A stretch of 57,563 nucleotides of DNA from Auritidibacter ignavus (GTDB lineage Bacteria; Actinomycetota; Actinomycetes; Actinomycetales; Micrococcaceae), in NCBI RefSeq assembly GCF_003703835.1, contig NZ_RDQR01000016.1:1-57563 (forward strand). Direction: 5' to 3'. Positions within the stretch are counted from its first letter, which is position 1, and each line of letters begins with the position of its first letter. Below are positions 44,191 to 52,500 of the stretch, piece after piece. The notes below the pieces were generated by a model that saw only the letters and a program-made list of their open reading frames with translations, was not told the DNA's origin and did no database searches. The position numbers and the translations under genes were made by a program.

Positions 44191-44229
44191 GTTCTATCCC
44201 CTTAGATTCCCCCGTAACATTCCCGTAAC
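44191..44229 (-). promoter_or_regulatory. 11-bp-period direct repeat over the -35 region of the winged-helix regulator
   Basis: CCCGTAAC occurs at 44211-44218 and 44222-44229 (minus: GTTACGGG twice, start to start 11 bp). A TAGAAC -10-like box lies at 44191-44196, so the repeat covers the place of the -35 element. This is the layout of PhoB/OmpR-activated promoters, and the regulator encoded downstream has that DNA-binding domain, so autoregulation is likely. Confidence 0.5.
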
Positions 44230-44346
44230 GCAAGTACACGGCCCACCCATATCCCACATACTGAAATTATCAGCCCTGAATATGAGAAAAATCACTCGTA
44301 ATATAGCGATGCATTCCTTTTGGACCCAAGAAATCCCTGTATAGGA

Positions 44347-44982
44347 TTACTCCGCCGTACCGTAGAGCCGGTCGCCGGCATCACCGAGGCCTGGAGAAAT
44401 ATAGGCCTGTTCGGTCAACCTATCGTCGAGTGCTGCCACAAAAAGATCGATGTCCATCTGGTGGTATGCCTCGTCGACCTTCTTCAACCCTTCCGGAGCG
44501 GCCACCAAGCAAATGCAGGTCACCCGCCGAACTTTGCGTTCGTGCAGGAAACGGATAGCCTCCACCAGCGTTCCCCCGGTGGCCAGCATCGGGTCGAGAA
44601 CGAAACAGTGGCGTCCGGCCAGATCCCCGGGGAGTCGTTCGGCATAGGTGATGATATCCAAAGTTTCGTCATTGCGTTGCATCCCCAAGAAACCGACCTC
44701 AGCGGTCGGAGTCATCGTCATCATGCCTTCCAACATGCCCAGACCGGCCCGCAAGATCGGGACCACCAACGGACGGGGTGCGGCCAGACGGGCGCCTGTG
44801 GTCGCGGCAACCGGCGTGTTGATCTCGACATCTTCCACGGGTAGGTCGCGGGTGGCTTCATATCCCAGCAACGTCACCAGTTCGCTGGTGAGCTGACGGA
44901 AAATATGTGACGGCGTATTCTCATCGCGCAGCGCGGTGAGTTTATGGGCAATCAAGGGATGATCAACAACGTGGAATCGCAT
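44347..44982 (-). CDS. upp: uracil phosphoribosyltransferase
   Basis: A 211-residue type I phosphoribosyltransferase that salvages uracil to UMP. The PRPP-binding loop is [12 protein letters not shown], and [12 protein letters not shown] near the C-terminus is the uracil-binding flap. The open frame continues far upstream over the tadA gene, so the start is set at ATG 44980-44982, where the family begins ([10 protein letters not shown]) and where TAGAGT lies exactly 7 nt upstream. It is divergent from tadA, with 64 bp between start codons. Confidence 0.96.
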   Translation of the reverse strand: MRFHVVDHPLIAHKLTALRDENTPSHIFRQLTSELVTLLGYEATRDLPVEDVEINTPVAATTGARLAAPRPLVVPILRAGLGMLEGMMTMTPTAEVGFLGMQRNDETLDIITYAERLPGDLAGRHCFVLDPMLATGGTLVEAIRFLHERKVRRVTCICLVAAPEGLKKVDEAYHQMDIDLFVAALDDRLTEQAYISPGLGDAGDRLYGTAE

Positions 44983-44989
44983 GCTCCAA

Positions 44990-45039
44990 ACTCTACTCAA
45001 CCCGACTGGATTTCCTGAGAACGGGCCCACGGCTAAGCT
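44990..45039. promoter_or_regulatory. divergent leaderless promoters for upp and tadA
   Basis: TAGAGT (44990-44995, minus) is 7 nt before the upp ATG; TAAGCT (45034-45039, plus) is 7 nt before the tadA GTG. The two promoters fit back to back in 64 bp. Confidence 0.5.
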
Positions 45040-45046
45040 GTGATAC

Positions 45047-45547
45047 GTGACCGAAACAGGAGCCTGTGATCCTCCCTGCGGGCCCGGCCCATTGCCGGAC
45101 CGCGCCCAGCTCGAAACATGGATGCAAACTGCCATGGCTCTCGGAGAAACAGCCACCCGCGCCGGCGACGTTCCCATCGGAGCCCTTGTCGTCAACCACA
45201 CCGGCACTGTCATTGGCCAGGGCTACAACCGTCGCGAAGTATCTGGCGATCCCACCGCCCACGCTGAGATGCTGGCCATCCGCCAGGCCGCCTCGGCTGA
45301 TTGGCGTCTGGAAAACTCCACGTTGATCGTCACGCTCGAGCCGTGTGCAATGTGCGCTGGGGCAATTGTGGCCGCCCGGATCCCCCGCGTGATCTTTGGC
45401 GCCTGGGAACCCAAGACCGGCGCCTGTGGATCAATTTTGGATGTTCTGCGGGAGCCACGATTCAATCACCAGGTCGAAGTCATCGCAGGCATCATGGCCG
45501 AGGAATCCGCTACTCTATTGCGCACCTTCTTCCGCGCGCGCCGCTAA
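45047..45547 (+). CDS. tadA: tRNA adenosine(34) deaminase TadA
   Basis: A 166-residue cytidine-deaminase-fold enzyme that makes inosine at position 34 of tRNA-Arg(ACG). The catalytic Glu and first zinc ligand are in THAEMLAI, and the other two zinc ligands in PCAMCAGAI. The substrate tRNA is encoded at 42505. GTG start at 45047 with a TAAGCT -10 box 7 nt upstream and no ribosome binding site. The N-terminus is about 15 residues longer than in E. coli TadA. Confidence 0.95.
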   Translation: MTETGACDPPCGPGPLPDRAQLETWMQTAMALGETATRAGDVPIGALVVNHTGTVIGQGYNRREVSGDPTAHAEMLAIRQAASADWRLENSTLIVTLEPCAMCAGAIVAARIPRVIFGAWEPKTGACGSILDVLREPRFNHQVEVIAGIMAEESATLLRTFFRARR

Positions 45548-45561
45548 GCACATCGACTCAA

Positions 45562-45591
45562 TTGGAGAGTGCGCGCAATGTCGGCTATGCT
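45562..45591 (+). promoter_or_regulatory. promoter of tRNA-Ser (CGA)
   Basis: TTGGAG (45562-45567), 18-bp spacer, TATGCT (45586-45591), 31 bp before the mature tRNA. Confidence 0.5.
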
Positions 45592-45622
45592 ATGTGGGTC
45601 AAGTTTCCTCCGGGAAACTTCA

Positions 45623-45710
45623 GGTAGCGTGTCCGAGCGGCCGAAGGTGCGACACTCGAAATGTCGTGTACGGTAACCCCGTACCGAGGGTTCAAATCCC
45701 TCCGCTACCG
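45623..45710 (+). tRNA. tRNA-Ser (CGA)
   Basis: Acceptor GGTAGCG/CGCTACC, anticodon loop ctCGAaa giving CGA, long variable arm TACGGTAACCCCGTA, T-arm GGTTCAAATCC. No encoded CCA. Confidence 0.95.
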
Positions 45711-45720
45711 CCGAGTTAAG

Positions 45721-45760
45721 GTCCCACGACATAGTTCTGGCTATGTTGTGGGACTCTTTT
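45721..45760 (+). terminator. Rho-independent terminator after tRNA-Ser (CGA)
   Basis: A 14-bp stem (45721-45734 with 45741-45754) with one G-T pair, 6-nt loop, followed by TCTTTT. Confidence 0.85.
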
Positions 45761-45776
45761 ATGCACTTTTATGCAC
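45757..45776 (+). repeat. 10-bp tandem duplication
   Basis: TTTTATGCAC occurs twice without a gap, directly after the terminator stem; the first copy supplies the terminator's T-tract. Confidence 0.7.
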
Positions 45777-45948
45777 CTCGGGGTCCTGGTCGGCTACTGT
45801 GTCAGGTTATGACGCTGTTCACCGTGAGTTTTTTCCATTATTGAGACCACCTGTCTCCAATGCGTCACTATCATCATTCTGATCAATAATGTTCTGCATC
45901 ACTGACAAACGCACTCACTCTTCACCACAACGACAAGGGGCCGAATTT

Positions 45949-47445
45949 ATGAGCACCAAACCGCTGGTCGAAACCACGGGGATCGAGGTTATCGCCCCCG
46001 AGCAACGCACCGCTAAACCCGCCGACCTTTTTAAACCCTGGTTTGCCGCCAATATTTCGGTCTTCGGCATGAGCTACGGTGCCTGGGTTTTGGACTTCGG
46101 CATTTCGTTCTGGCAGGCCTTCGTTGTGTCGATCATCGGTATTGTCGTCTCGTTCTTACTCTGTGGCCTGATCGCGATCGCCGGGAAACGTGGCTCTGCC
46201 CCCACGATGGTGCTCTCACGGGCAGCCTTCGGCGTCCACGGCCAAAAAGTTCCCGGCCTGATATCCTGGCTGACCTCCATCGGGTGGGAAACGTTCTTGG
46301 CCATCTCTGCGGTGCTGGCCACCAGTGCGGTGTTCAGCACCATGGGTTGGGGGGATGGCACCGGGATTCAAGTGATCGCGGCTCTTTTTGTCTCCGCTGT
46401 CATCGTCGCCGCCTCGGTGGCCGGTTACCACACGATCATGAAGCTCCAGGGATTTTTGACCTGGTTTACCGGCGTGGTCACCATCGTCTACCTCATCCTG
46501 GTGATCCCCCAGATCGACTTCGCTGCGGTGTTGTCCACCCCGCCGGGAAGCTTGCAACAGACTATCGGCGCCATGGTGATGGTCATGACCGGATTCGGCC
46601 TGGGGTGGATCAATATCGCCGCCGACTGGTCGCGCTATCAGCCCCGTTCCGCCTCTGACGCTGCGATTGTCTTCTGGAATACCCTCGGTGGTGCCGCGGC
46701 TCCGATCATCCTGGTCACCATCGGACTGTTACTGGCCGGCTCCGACCCTGTCCTGGTCGATGGAGTCGCCGAAGACCCGGTGGGCACGCTGACACTGCTA
46801 CTGCCTACCTGGGCGATCATCCCGTTTTGGCTGACTGCACTGCTGGCACTAGTCTCCGGGGCGGTGCTGGGCATCTACTCCTCCGGGCTGACCCTGCTCA
46901 GCCTAGGTATTCGAATCCCCCGCCCGGCGGCAGCCGGCATCGATGGGCTGATCCTGACCGTGGGGACCATCTGGGTGGTGTTCTTCGCCGAAGACTTCCT
47001 CGGCCCATTCCAGTCCTTCCTGATCACCCTCGGTGTACCCCTGGCTGCCTGGGCCGGCATCCTCATCGCAGATATCCTCACCCGGCGCGTGGACTATCAC
47101 GAGCCCTCCCTATTCAACCCCCGCGGTCTTTATGGTTCCTGGGACCTGATTTCCCTGGTGACTTTCGTCATCAGCTCGATCATCGGCTGGGGACTGGTGA
47201 TCAACCAATTCGCCGCCGAGGCGCCGTGGAACAACTGGCAGGGCTATTTCCTGGGGCCTCTGGGCGGAAAAGACGGCGACTGGGCCTACTCCAACCTTGG
47301 TGTGATTGTTGCACTGGTGCTCAGCTTCGTCGTCACCTTCCTCGCACGTCGTCCGATCGTTCGCGCCCAAGAAGCTCGCGCTCGTACACTCCAGCAACAA
47401 GCCGACCAACACGACGGGGAGCCCCACCCCAATCTCTCGGCGTAG
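45949..47445 (+). CDS. NCS1 family cytosine/purine permease (CodB-like)
   Basis: A 498-residue, 12-helix transporter of the nucleobase:cation symporter-1 family. Conserved features are WFAANISVFGMSYGAW in helix 1, KRGSAPTMVLSRAAFG, and SDYxRY-like ADWSRYQP between helices 6 and 7. It probably imports cytosine or a purine across the cytoplasmic membrane; no deaminase gene is adjacent to settle which. Start ATG 45949 with AAGGGG 8 nt upstream, inside a slightly longer frame. The Gln/Arg-rich cytoplasmic C-terminus is about 25 residues. Confidence 0.92.
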   Translation: MSTKPLVETTGIEVIAPEQRTAKPADLFKPWFAANISVFGMSYGAWVLDFGISFWQAFVVSIIGIVVSFLLCGLIAIAGKRGSAPTMVLSRAAFGVHGQKVPGLISWLTSIGWETFLAISAVLATSAVFSTMGWGDGTGIQVIAALFVSAVIVAASVAGYHTIMKLQGFLTWFTGVVTIVYLILVIPQIDFAAVLSTPPGSLQQTIGAMVMVMTGFGLGWINIAADWSRYQPRSASDAAIVFWNTLGGAAAPIILVTIGLLLAGSDPVLVDGVAEDPVGTLTLLLPTWAIIPFWLTALLALVSGAVLGIYSSGLTLLSLGIRIPRPAAAGIDGLILTVGTIWVVFFAEDFLGPFQSFLITLGVPLAAWAGILIADILTRRVDYHEPSLFNPRGLYGSWDLISLVTFVISSIIGWGLVINQFAAEAPWNNWQGYFLGPLGGKDGDWAYSNLGVIVALVLSFVVTFLARRPIVRAQEARARTLQQQADQHDGEPHPNLSA

Positions 47446-47472
47446 CACTCCCCGAAGGTCGTGAGACTGCAC

Positions 47473-47502
47473 GAGACCCCCTCACGAGGCCACGCTGGTC
47501 TC
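47473..47502. terminator. weak hairpin between convergent genes
   Basis: GAGACC (47473-47478) pairs with GGTCTC (47497-47502) over an 18-nt loop, between the NCS1 permease and metallophosphoesterase gene ends. Weak. Confidence 0.3.
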
Positions 47503-47504
47503 AA

Positions 47505-50138
47505 TTAGACCTGGCGACGGTGGCGCATCAGCACCCACCCCAGTCCGATCGACAGCGCTGCCAAACCGAGCGCTCCCAACGTGATTGTCGCACCGCTTGC
47601 CGCCAAGGTTCCCTCGTTGTCTTCAGTTGCCTGGGGGTCCTCAGCTGAGGTGTCGCCTTCGGTATCCTGAGCTTGGTCCTCACCGGCATCTTGGCCAGAA
47701 TCCTCGCCAGATTCCTTGTCAGAGCCGGCCTGGTCATCGGTGTCAGTGTCGTCACCGTCGGTGTCGTCACCATCGGTGTCGCGACCGGGCTCTTCACTCG
47801 GTTCTTCGGTCTGATCCTCGCTCGGTTCATCAGACGACTCACCGTCACCAGGCCCATCAGTCGGCCCCTCCTGAGCAGCTTCAACGGTCAGCGTGAAGGT
47901 GATCTCATCAGCGGAGTCACCAGACTCATTCTGAGCCCGCACCGAGACCTCGAAGCTTCCCTCTTCGGTCGGAGTTCCTTCAATCGCGCCGGTCTCAGCG
48001 TTGTAGGACACGCCCTCAGGCAAGCCATCAACGGTGACATCCAGTTCAGCATCGGCCGGCTCGACCGAAACGGCGATCGGGTCGATCTCTTCGTTGACGG
48101 TCACCGTCTGATCAGCGATCTCGGCGATACTCACCTGCAGGTTTTCTGGTTCCGGCTCAATGACGAACCGCACCGACTGGGTGTCTTCACCAGCTTCACC
48201 AGTAGCCGTCACGGTAGCGGTGAAGGTTCCCGCCTCAGTCGGAGTTCCCGAAATGACGCCGGTTTCACCGTCATAGCTCAGACCACTCGGCAGACCGGAG
48301 ATCGTGACCGTCTCCGCGTTGTGCGTTACGACCTGAACATCCTCAATGGGCTCGTTGACCGTACCGTGAACGTCGGAGATCGGGTCCACACGCACCGGTG
48401 CCTGTGACTCAGACTCGTCAGCTTCACCCACGCGCACCTCGTCGGTCCGTAGCATGGTGCTGCGCGCGCTCAGGGAGATAGGCACGGTGTACTGGTCCGA
48501 CTCAGGAATGTAATTCCGTGGGATCGAGGTGTCGTAGCTGGGCGCGTCGAAGGAGTCCAAGGTCGGCGAGTAGGTGTTGATCGTGACCTCGCTGTCGTCC
48601 ACATCGAACTGCAACAGGCGCATGAACCCGGTCCGGCGTTCTCCGTCAACCTCATAGTTCTGGTAGTCGGCCAGCATTTCGAAGCTGGGTGCACCAGGAC
48701 CGTTGTGGTTCACGTTCCAGGCGGTACCGTGATAGTGACCCGACAGCACCATCACGACGTTCTCGTTGGGCTCGACGACCTCATCGCGAATGTAGAACCC
48801 CTCACCCCCCAGGAACCCGTGGAAGCCATATGGCGCGATCCCCGAGATGGAACCGTCATCGTTATTCGAAGCCTGCAGGTAGGCGTGGGTGAACAGTAAC
48901 CCATCGCGATCGGGGAAGGACTGGAAGATCTCACTGGCCCACTGCCGCATCTCGCGACTGTGACCGTACGGCAGGTGCACGGCAACGAAATCCTGTCCCG
49001 CAGCCGAGAACAGGTCGTAGTGCGCCGCGTTGTCGCCTTCGGCCCAGGGGCCACCGTATTCGGCGTTGTCCCAAGTCTCCGAGAGCGCCTCGTAGCGCTC
49101 CGGCCCGAAGAACTCGTTGTACAGCGAGTTATCTTCCCGGCCCCACTTATTATCGTGGTTACCGGGCAAAATACCGTTCGGGACCCCGCCATCATCCAGG
49201 ATCTGCTGCATCTGCGAGGCAAAACCGAACTCCTTGCGAGCGTGCTCGGCGGAGTGGTTGAGGTTCATGTAGTTTTCGATGATGTCACCGGTGTGACCGG
49301 TGTAGGCAATCTTGCGATCCTCAGCGTTGTCCACGATCCACTCAACCTGGTCGCGGTAGACCTGACCGAAGCGCTGGGCTACTTCCGGATCCTCAGACAC
49401 CGCCCCCTCAGCGAGGAACTGCGTGTCGGTGATGTGGGCAATCGAAAAATCATAGGTGCTGGGATCGCGGAAGCCACCCAAAGCCGGGGCGTCGGTGGGG
49501 TTCCACTCGGTGGAACCGGTCATGTGTGGGTCCTCGCCGACCACGGCCACGTAGGCCTGTCCCTGGTCGTTGAAGGCCTGAGCGCGTAGCAACGCATTGA
49601 GCTCGGTGTTCTCGGGGGCCTGCCCCTGCTCATCGGCGGCCAGCTCCCACTCGCCTGCCTGCTGATCCCAGACCATCAGCTGGACTTTCCGGCTGGGGTC
49701 CACCACGGCGGTGACGGTGATGATCTGGCCGGCCCGAGCATTGTCGACCTGGTAGATCTGGTACGGCTGTCGCCCCGGGCCCTCAGAGTTGGTATCCAGC
49801 GTCTGCTCGTCCAGCTGCGCTACCTCGCTGGGTGCCTGCTCGTAGGACTGTTCGGTGGGGTTGACCAGCTCTTCGTCAAAGGTGCCCGAGGTAACGCTGA
49901 ACTGCACCTCTTCCTGCTCGTCCTGATCAGTCTGGCCCTGCTGATCAAGTGCCTGGGGACTATCGGTCGGCTGTTCCTGGTTGGTTGCCACGGCTGGAGT
50001 GAGGGCGATATTGGTGATGGTAGAGGTTGCTACCAGTGCACCGGCTGCGGTGGCTGCACACGTAGCGCGCAATGCCAGGCCGGCAAGTGACAGGGTTCGT
50101 GGTTGATCTGCAGGGTGTGGTGATGGTGAAAAGCGCAT
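47505..50138 (-). CDS. cell-wall-anchored metallophosphoesterase with Ig-like repeats
   Basis: An 877-residue exported protein. A signal peptide (residues about 15-50) is followed by a beta domain, a calcineurin-like phosphoesterase domain (about 230-475; DTQ, GHTGDIIEN, PGNHDNK, VLSGHYHG metal ligands), two putative Ig (He_PIG) domains (about 583-662 and 668-755), an Asp/Glu-rich linker, then LAASGA, a membrane helix and an RHRRQ tail. The last part looks like a class E sortase signal (LAxTG type). Substrate unknown. ATG 50138 has TACCCT 7 nt upstream; the longer frame overlaps that promoter. Confidence 0.92.
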   Translation of the reverse strand: MRFSPSPHPADQPRTLSLAGLALRATCAATAAGALVATSTITNIALTPAVATNQEQPTDSPQALDQQGQTDQDEQEEVQFSVTSGTFDEELVNPTEQSYEQAPSEVAQLDEQTLDTNSEGPGRQPYQIYQVDNARAGQIITVTAVVDPSRKVQLMVWDQQAGEWELAADEQGQAPENTELNALLRAQAFNDQGQAYVAVVGEDPHMTGSTEWNPTDAPALGGFRDPSTYDFSIAHITDTQFLAEGAVSEDPEVAQRFGQVYRDQVEWIVDNAEDRKIAYTGHTGDIIENYMNLNHSAEHARKEFGFASQMQQILDDGGVPNGILPGNHDNKWGREDNSLYNEFFGPERYEALSETWDNAEYGGPWAEGDNAAHYDLFSAAGQDFVAVHLPYGHSREMRQWASEIFQSFPDRDGLLFTHAYLQASNNDDGSISGIAPYGFHGFLGGEGFYIRDEVVEPNENVVMVLSGHYHGTAWNVNHNGPGAPSFEMLADYQNYEVDGERRTGFMRLLQFDVDDSEVTINTYSPTLDSFDAPSYDTSIPRNYIPESDQYTVPISLSARSTMLRTDEVRVGEADESESQAPVRVDPISDVHGTVNEPIEDVQVVTHNAETVTISGLPSGLSYDGETGVISGTPTEAGTFTATVTATGEAGEDTQSVRFVIEPEPENLQVSIAEIADQTVTVNEEIDPIAVSVEPADAELDVTVDGLPEGVSYNAETGAIEGTPTEEGSFEVSVRAQNESGDSADEITFTLTVEAAQEGPTDGPGDGESSDEPSEDQTEEPSEEPGRDTDGDDTDGDDTDTDDQAGSDKESGEDSGQDAGEDQAQDTEGDTSAEDPQATEDNEGTLAASGATITLGALGLAALSIGLGWVLMRHRRQV

Positions 50139-50145
50139 AGTCCCT

Positions 50146-50151
50146 AGGGTA
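50146..50151 (-). promoter_or_regulatory. -10 box of the metallophosphoesterase gene (leaderless)
   Basis: TACCCT on the minus strand, ending 7 nt before ATG 50136-50138. Confidence 0.45.
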
Positions 50152-50235
50152 AAACCACCCGTCATACCGGAAGATGGCCCGAACGTTAACGTTGCGAGAA
50201 TTCTTCACGAGCAGGTGACAAATGCCCGCTCGCAC

Positions 50236-50312
50236 GGTGTCCGTCGCGCGAAAACGACGACGGACACCAGCTCGGCCCCGGAACCCGCCACAACAGCAGA
50301 TCCCGGGGCCGA
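50236..50312 (-). terminator. two tandem stem-loops after prpC
   Basis: In the leftward direction, a 10-bp stem (50272-50281 with 50303-50312, 21-nt loop) is followed by an 11-bp stem (50236-50246 with 50258-50268, 11-nt loop). Both are perfect and GC-rich. They separate the prp operon from the metallophosphoesterase gene. Confidence 0.65.
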
Positions 50313-50331
50313 ACAGCGCTGTCACCGCACA

Positions 50332-51474
50332 TTAGGACAGGTGACGCTCCTGGGGACCGTTGTATTCCGACAGCGGGCGAATCAGCGAGTTATTGGCACG
50401 CTGTTCCATGATGTGGGCGGTCCAACCGGTCAACCGGGCAGCGATGAACAGCGGGGTGAACATCTCGATATCGAAGCCCATCAGGTAGTAGGTAGGCCCC
50501 GCCGGGTAGTCCAGGTTGGGTTTGATATCTTTGGCCTCCGACATGGCGGTTTCCAGCCCGTCGTACAGGCCCATCAGCTCTCCACGACCGTAATAGTCGA
50601 CCATGGCATCCAGGGCCTGTTTCATAGTCGGCACGCGCGAGTCGCCGTTCTTGTACACCCGGTGGCCGAAGCCCATGACCTTCTTCTTGTCGGCCAGGGC
50701 CTGTTCCATCCAGCTCTTGGCCCGCGCGGCGGCCTCTTCGCGGGATTCCTCGGTACGGATGCCGATCTCCTCGAAGGTGTGCATCACGGCCTCGTTCGCC
50801 CCACCGTGGAGCGATCCCTTCAGAGCCCCGATGGCACCGGTGATCGCTGAGTGCATATCGGCCAGGGTGGAGGTGATCACCCGCGCGGTGAAGGTGGAGG
50901 CATTGAAGGAGTGCTCGGCGTAGAGGATCATCGACACTCGGAACGCATCCACGACCTCGGGGGCGGGCTCTTCGCCAAAGGTCGTCCACAAGAAGTTCTC
51001 GGCATAGTTGAGATCATCGCGGGGCTCGATGATCTCCTGACCACGCCGGCGACGCTGATCGTAGGCCACCACGGCCGGGAACGCCACGAAGATCTCTTGA
51101 GCCTTGGCCAGCTCGGTCTCCGGGGAGGAGTCTTCCGAGCGATCGTCGCGGGCACCCAAAACGGAGACGGCGGTCCTGCCAACATCCATCGGATGGCAGT
51201 CGGTGGGCAACAGGTCAATGGCTTCTTTGACCGCTGGGTCCAAGGCCCGATTGGCGCGTTCGAATTCGGTGAAGGCAGCCAGTTCTTCCTCGGTGGGAAG
51301 CTCGCCCGTCCACAGCAACAGTGCTACTTCTTCAAAGGACTTCTCTGCGGCCAACTCCTGGACCGGGTACCCGCGGTAGAGCAGGGAATTAGTCTCAGCG
51401 TTGACCTTGGAGATGGCGGTGTAGTCTGCGACAACTCCGGCCAGTCCTTTCTTGATCTCGGTGTTCTCACTCAT
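50332..51474 (-). CDS. prpC: 2-methylcitrate synthase
   Basis: A 380-residue citrate-synthase-fold enzyme that condenses propionyl-CoA with oxaloacetate. It has the active-site His in EHSFNASTF, the second His in GSLHGGANEAVM, and GFGHRVYKNGDSR before the catalytic Asp region. The short length without the N-terminal extension of GltA, and the position after prpB and prpD, identify it as PrpC. Start ATG 51472-51474 with AAGGAA upstream. Last gene of the operon, followed by two hairpins. Confidence 0.95.
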   Translation of the reverse strand: MSENTEIKKGLAGVVADYTAISKVNAETNSLLYRGYPVQELAAEKSFEEVALLLWTGELPTEEELAAFTEFERANRALDPAVKEAIDLLPTDCHPMDVGRTAVSVLGARDDRSEDSSPETELAKAQEIFVAFPAVVAYDQRRRRGQEIIEPRDDLNYAENFLWTTFGEEPAPEVVDAFRVSMILYAEHSFNASTFTARVITSTLADMHSAITGAIGALKGSLHGGANEAVMHTFEEIGIRTEESREEAAARAKSWMEQALADKKKVMGFGHRVYKNGDSRVPTMKQALDAMVDYYGRGELMGLYDGLETAMSEAKDIKPNLDYPAGPTYYLMGFDIEMFTPLFIAARLTGWTAHIMEQRANNSLIRPLSEYNGPQERHLS

Positions 51475-51521
51475 GGTTGAGAGTATTCCTTCCACATCTA
51501 GTTCCCTCCGCGACCAGGGGT

Positions 51522-52451
51522 CTAGAGGTTCTCAGCGTTCTGTTCAATGTCCAACCCGGGCACCTGGAAGTTGAAAATTCCGGTGTCGAAGGTGTTGTAG
51601 GCCTCGTAGTCCACCAGCTCGTATAGCCTGGCGCGGGTGAGCATCTGGTCCACGGCGGCTTGCTGCGTCCCCGAGGAAGCAATCTCATCCAACACCCGTT
51701 CGGCGGCTCCCATGGCTGAGCGTAGCAGTGTGACCGGGTAGATCACCACTGCGATACCAGCATCAGCCAGCTGCTGGCGGGTGAATAGCTCGGACTTACC
51801 GAACTCGGTCATATTGGCCAGCACCGGGACATCCACGGCCTGGCAGACCTGCTCGAATTCGCTCAGGTCCTTCATCGCCTCCGGGAAGATCGCATCCGCT
51901 CCGGCATCGACCAGTGCCTTGGCCCGATCAATGGCGGTGTTCAGGCCTTCCACGGCCCGAATGTCGGTGCGGGCCATGATCAGGAAGTTCTCATCGATCC
52001 GGGCATCTGCCGCAGCAGCAATGCGTTTGATCATGGTCTCGGTGTCGACTACGTTCTTACCATCTAGGTGTCCGCACCGCTTCGGGTTGAACTGGTCCTC
52101 GATGTGGGCCCCGGCCAGGCCGTTCAGCTCCAACATTTGCACCGTGCGAGCCACGTTCATCGGCTCGCCAAATCCGGTGTCAGCATCCACGATGGTCGGC
52201 AGGTCAGTCATCCGGGCGATCTGCCCGGCGCGGGTAGCCACCTCAGATAGGGTCGTCAGCCCGATATCGGGTAGCCCCAGGTCATTGGCCAGCACCGCGC
52301 CGGAGACGTAGACGCCATCGAAATTCTTTTCGGAGATCAGCTTGGCGCTGAGCGGGTTGAATGCTCCGGGAAACTGCACGGCAGCCCCGGGTTTGAGAAT
52401 CTCCCGCAGGTGTTGGCGTTTCGCTTCGGGGGCGACGGTGGAGTACAGCAT
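51522..52451 (-). CDS. prpB: 2-methylisocitrate lyase
   Basis: A 309-residue isocitrate-lyase-superfamily enzyme that splits 2-methylisocitrate into succinate and pyruvate. The KRCGH active-site loop (NPKRCGHLDGK), the magnesium-binding DADTGFG segment and ARTDIRAVEG are present. It lies between prpD and prpC on the same strand, 49 bp after prpD. A good ribosome binding site (AGGAGAGG) lies about 10 nt before the ATG. Confidence 0.96.
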   Translation of the reverse strand: MLYSTVAPEAKRQHLREILKPGAAVQFPGAFNPLSAKLISEKNFDGVYVSGAVLANDLGLPDIGLTTLSEVATRAGQIARMTDLPTIVDADTGFGEPMNVARTVQMLELNGLAGAHIEDQFNPKRCGHLDGKNVVDTETMIKRIAAAADARIDENFLIMARTDIRAVEGLNTAIDRAKALVDAGADAIFPEAMKDLSEFEQVCQAVDVPVLANMTEFGKSELFTRQQLADAGIAVVIYPVTLLRSAMGAAERVLDEIASSGTQQAAVDQMLTRARLYELVDYEAYNTFDTGIFNFQVPGLDIEQNAENL

Positions 52452-52500
52452 GGCTTGTCATCCTCTCCTTACGACATACATCGGTCAGGCACGACCAGAT

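Noticed and set aside
45808-45823. Crp-like TATGA-N6-TCACC upstream of the NCS1 permease
   Set aside because: Correct spacing, but a mismatch in each half-site and no clear promoter to pair it with.
47700-47880. Repetitive GGTGTCGTCACC-like units on the plus strand
   Set aside because: They are the coding sequence of the Asp/Thr-rich linker of the metallophosphoesterase, not a separate repeat array or CRISPR; units are irregular.
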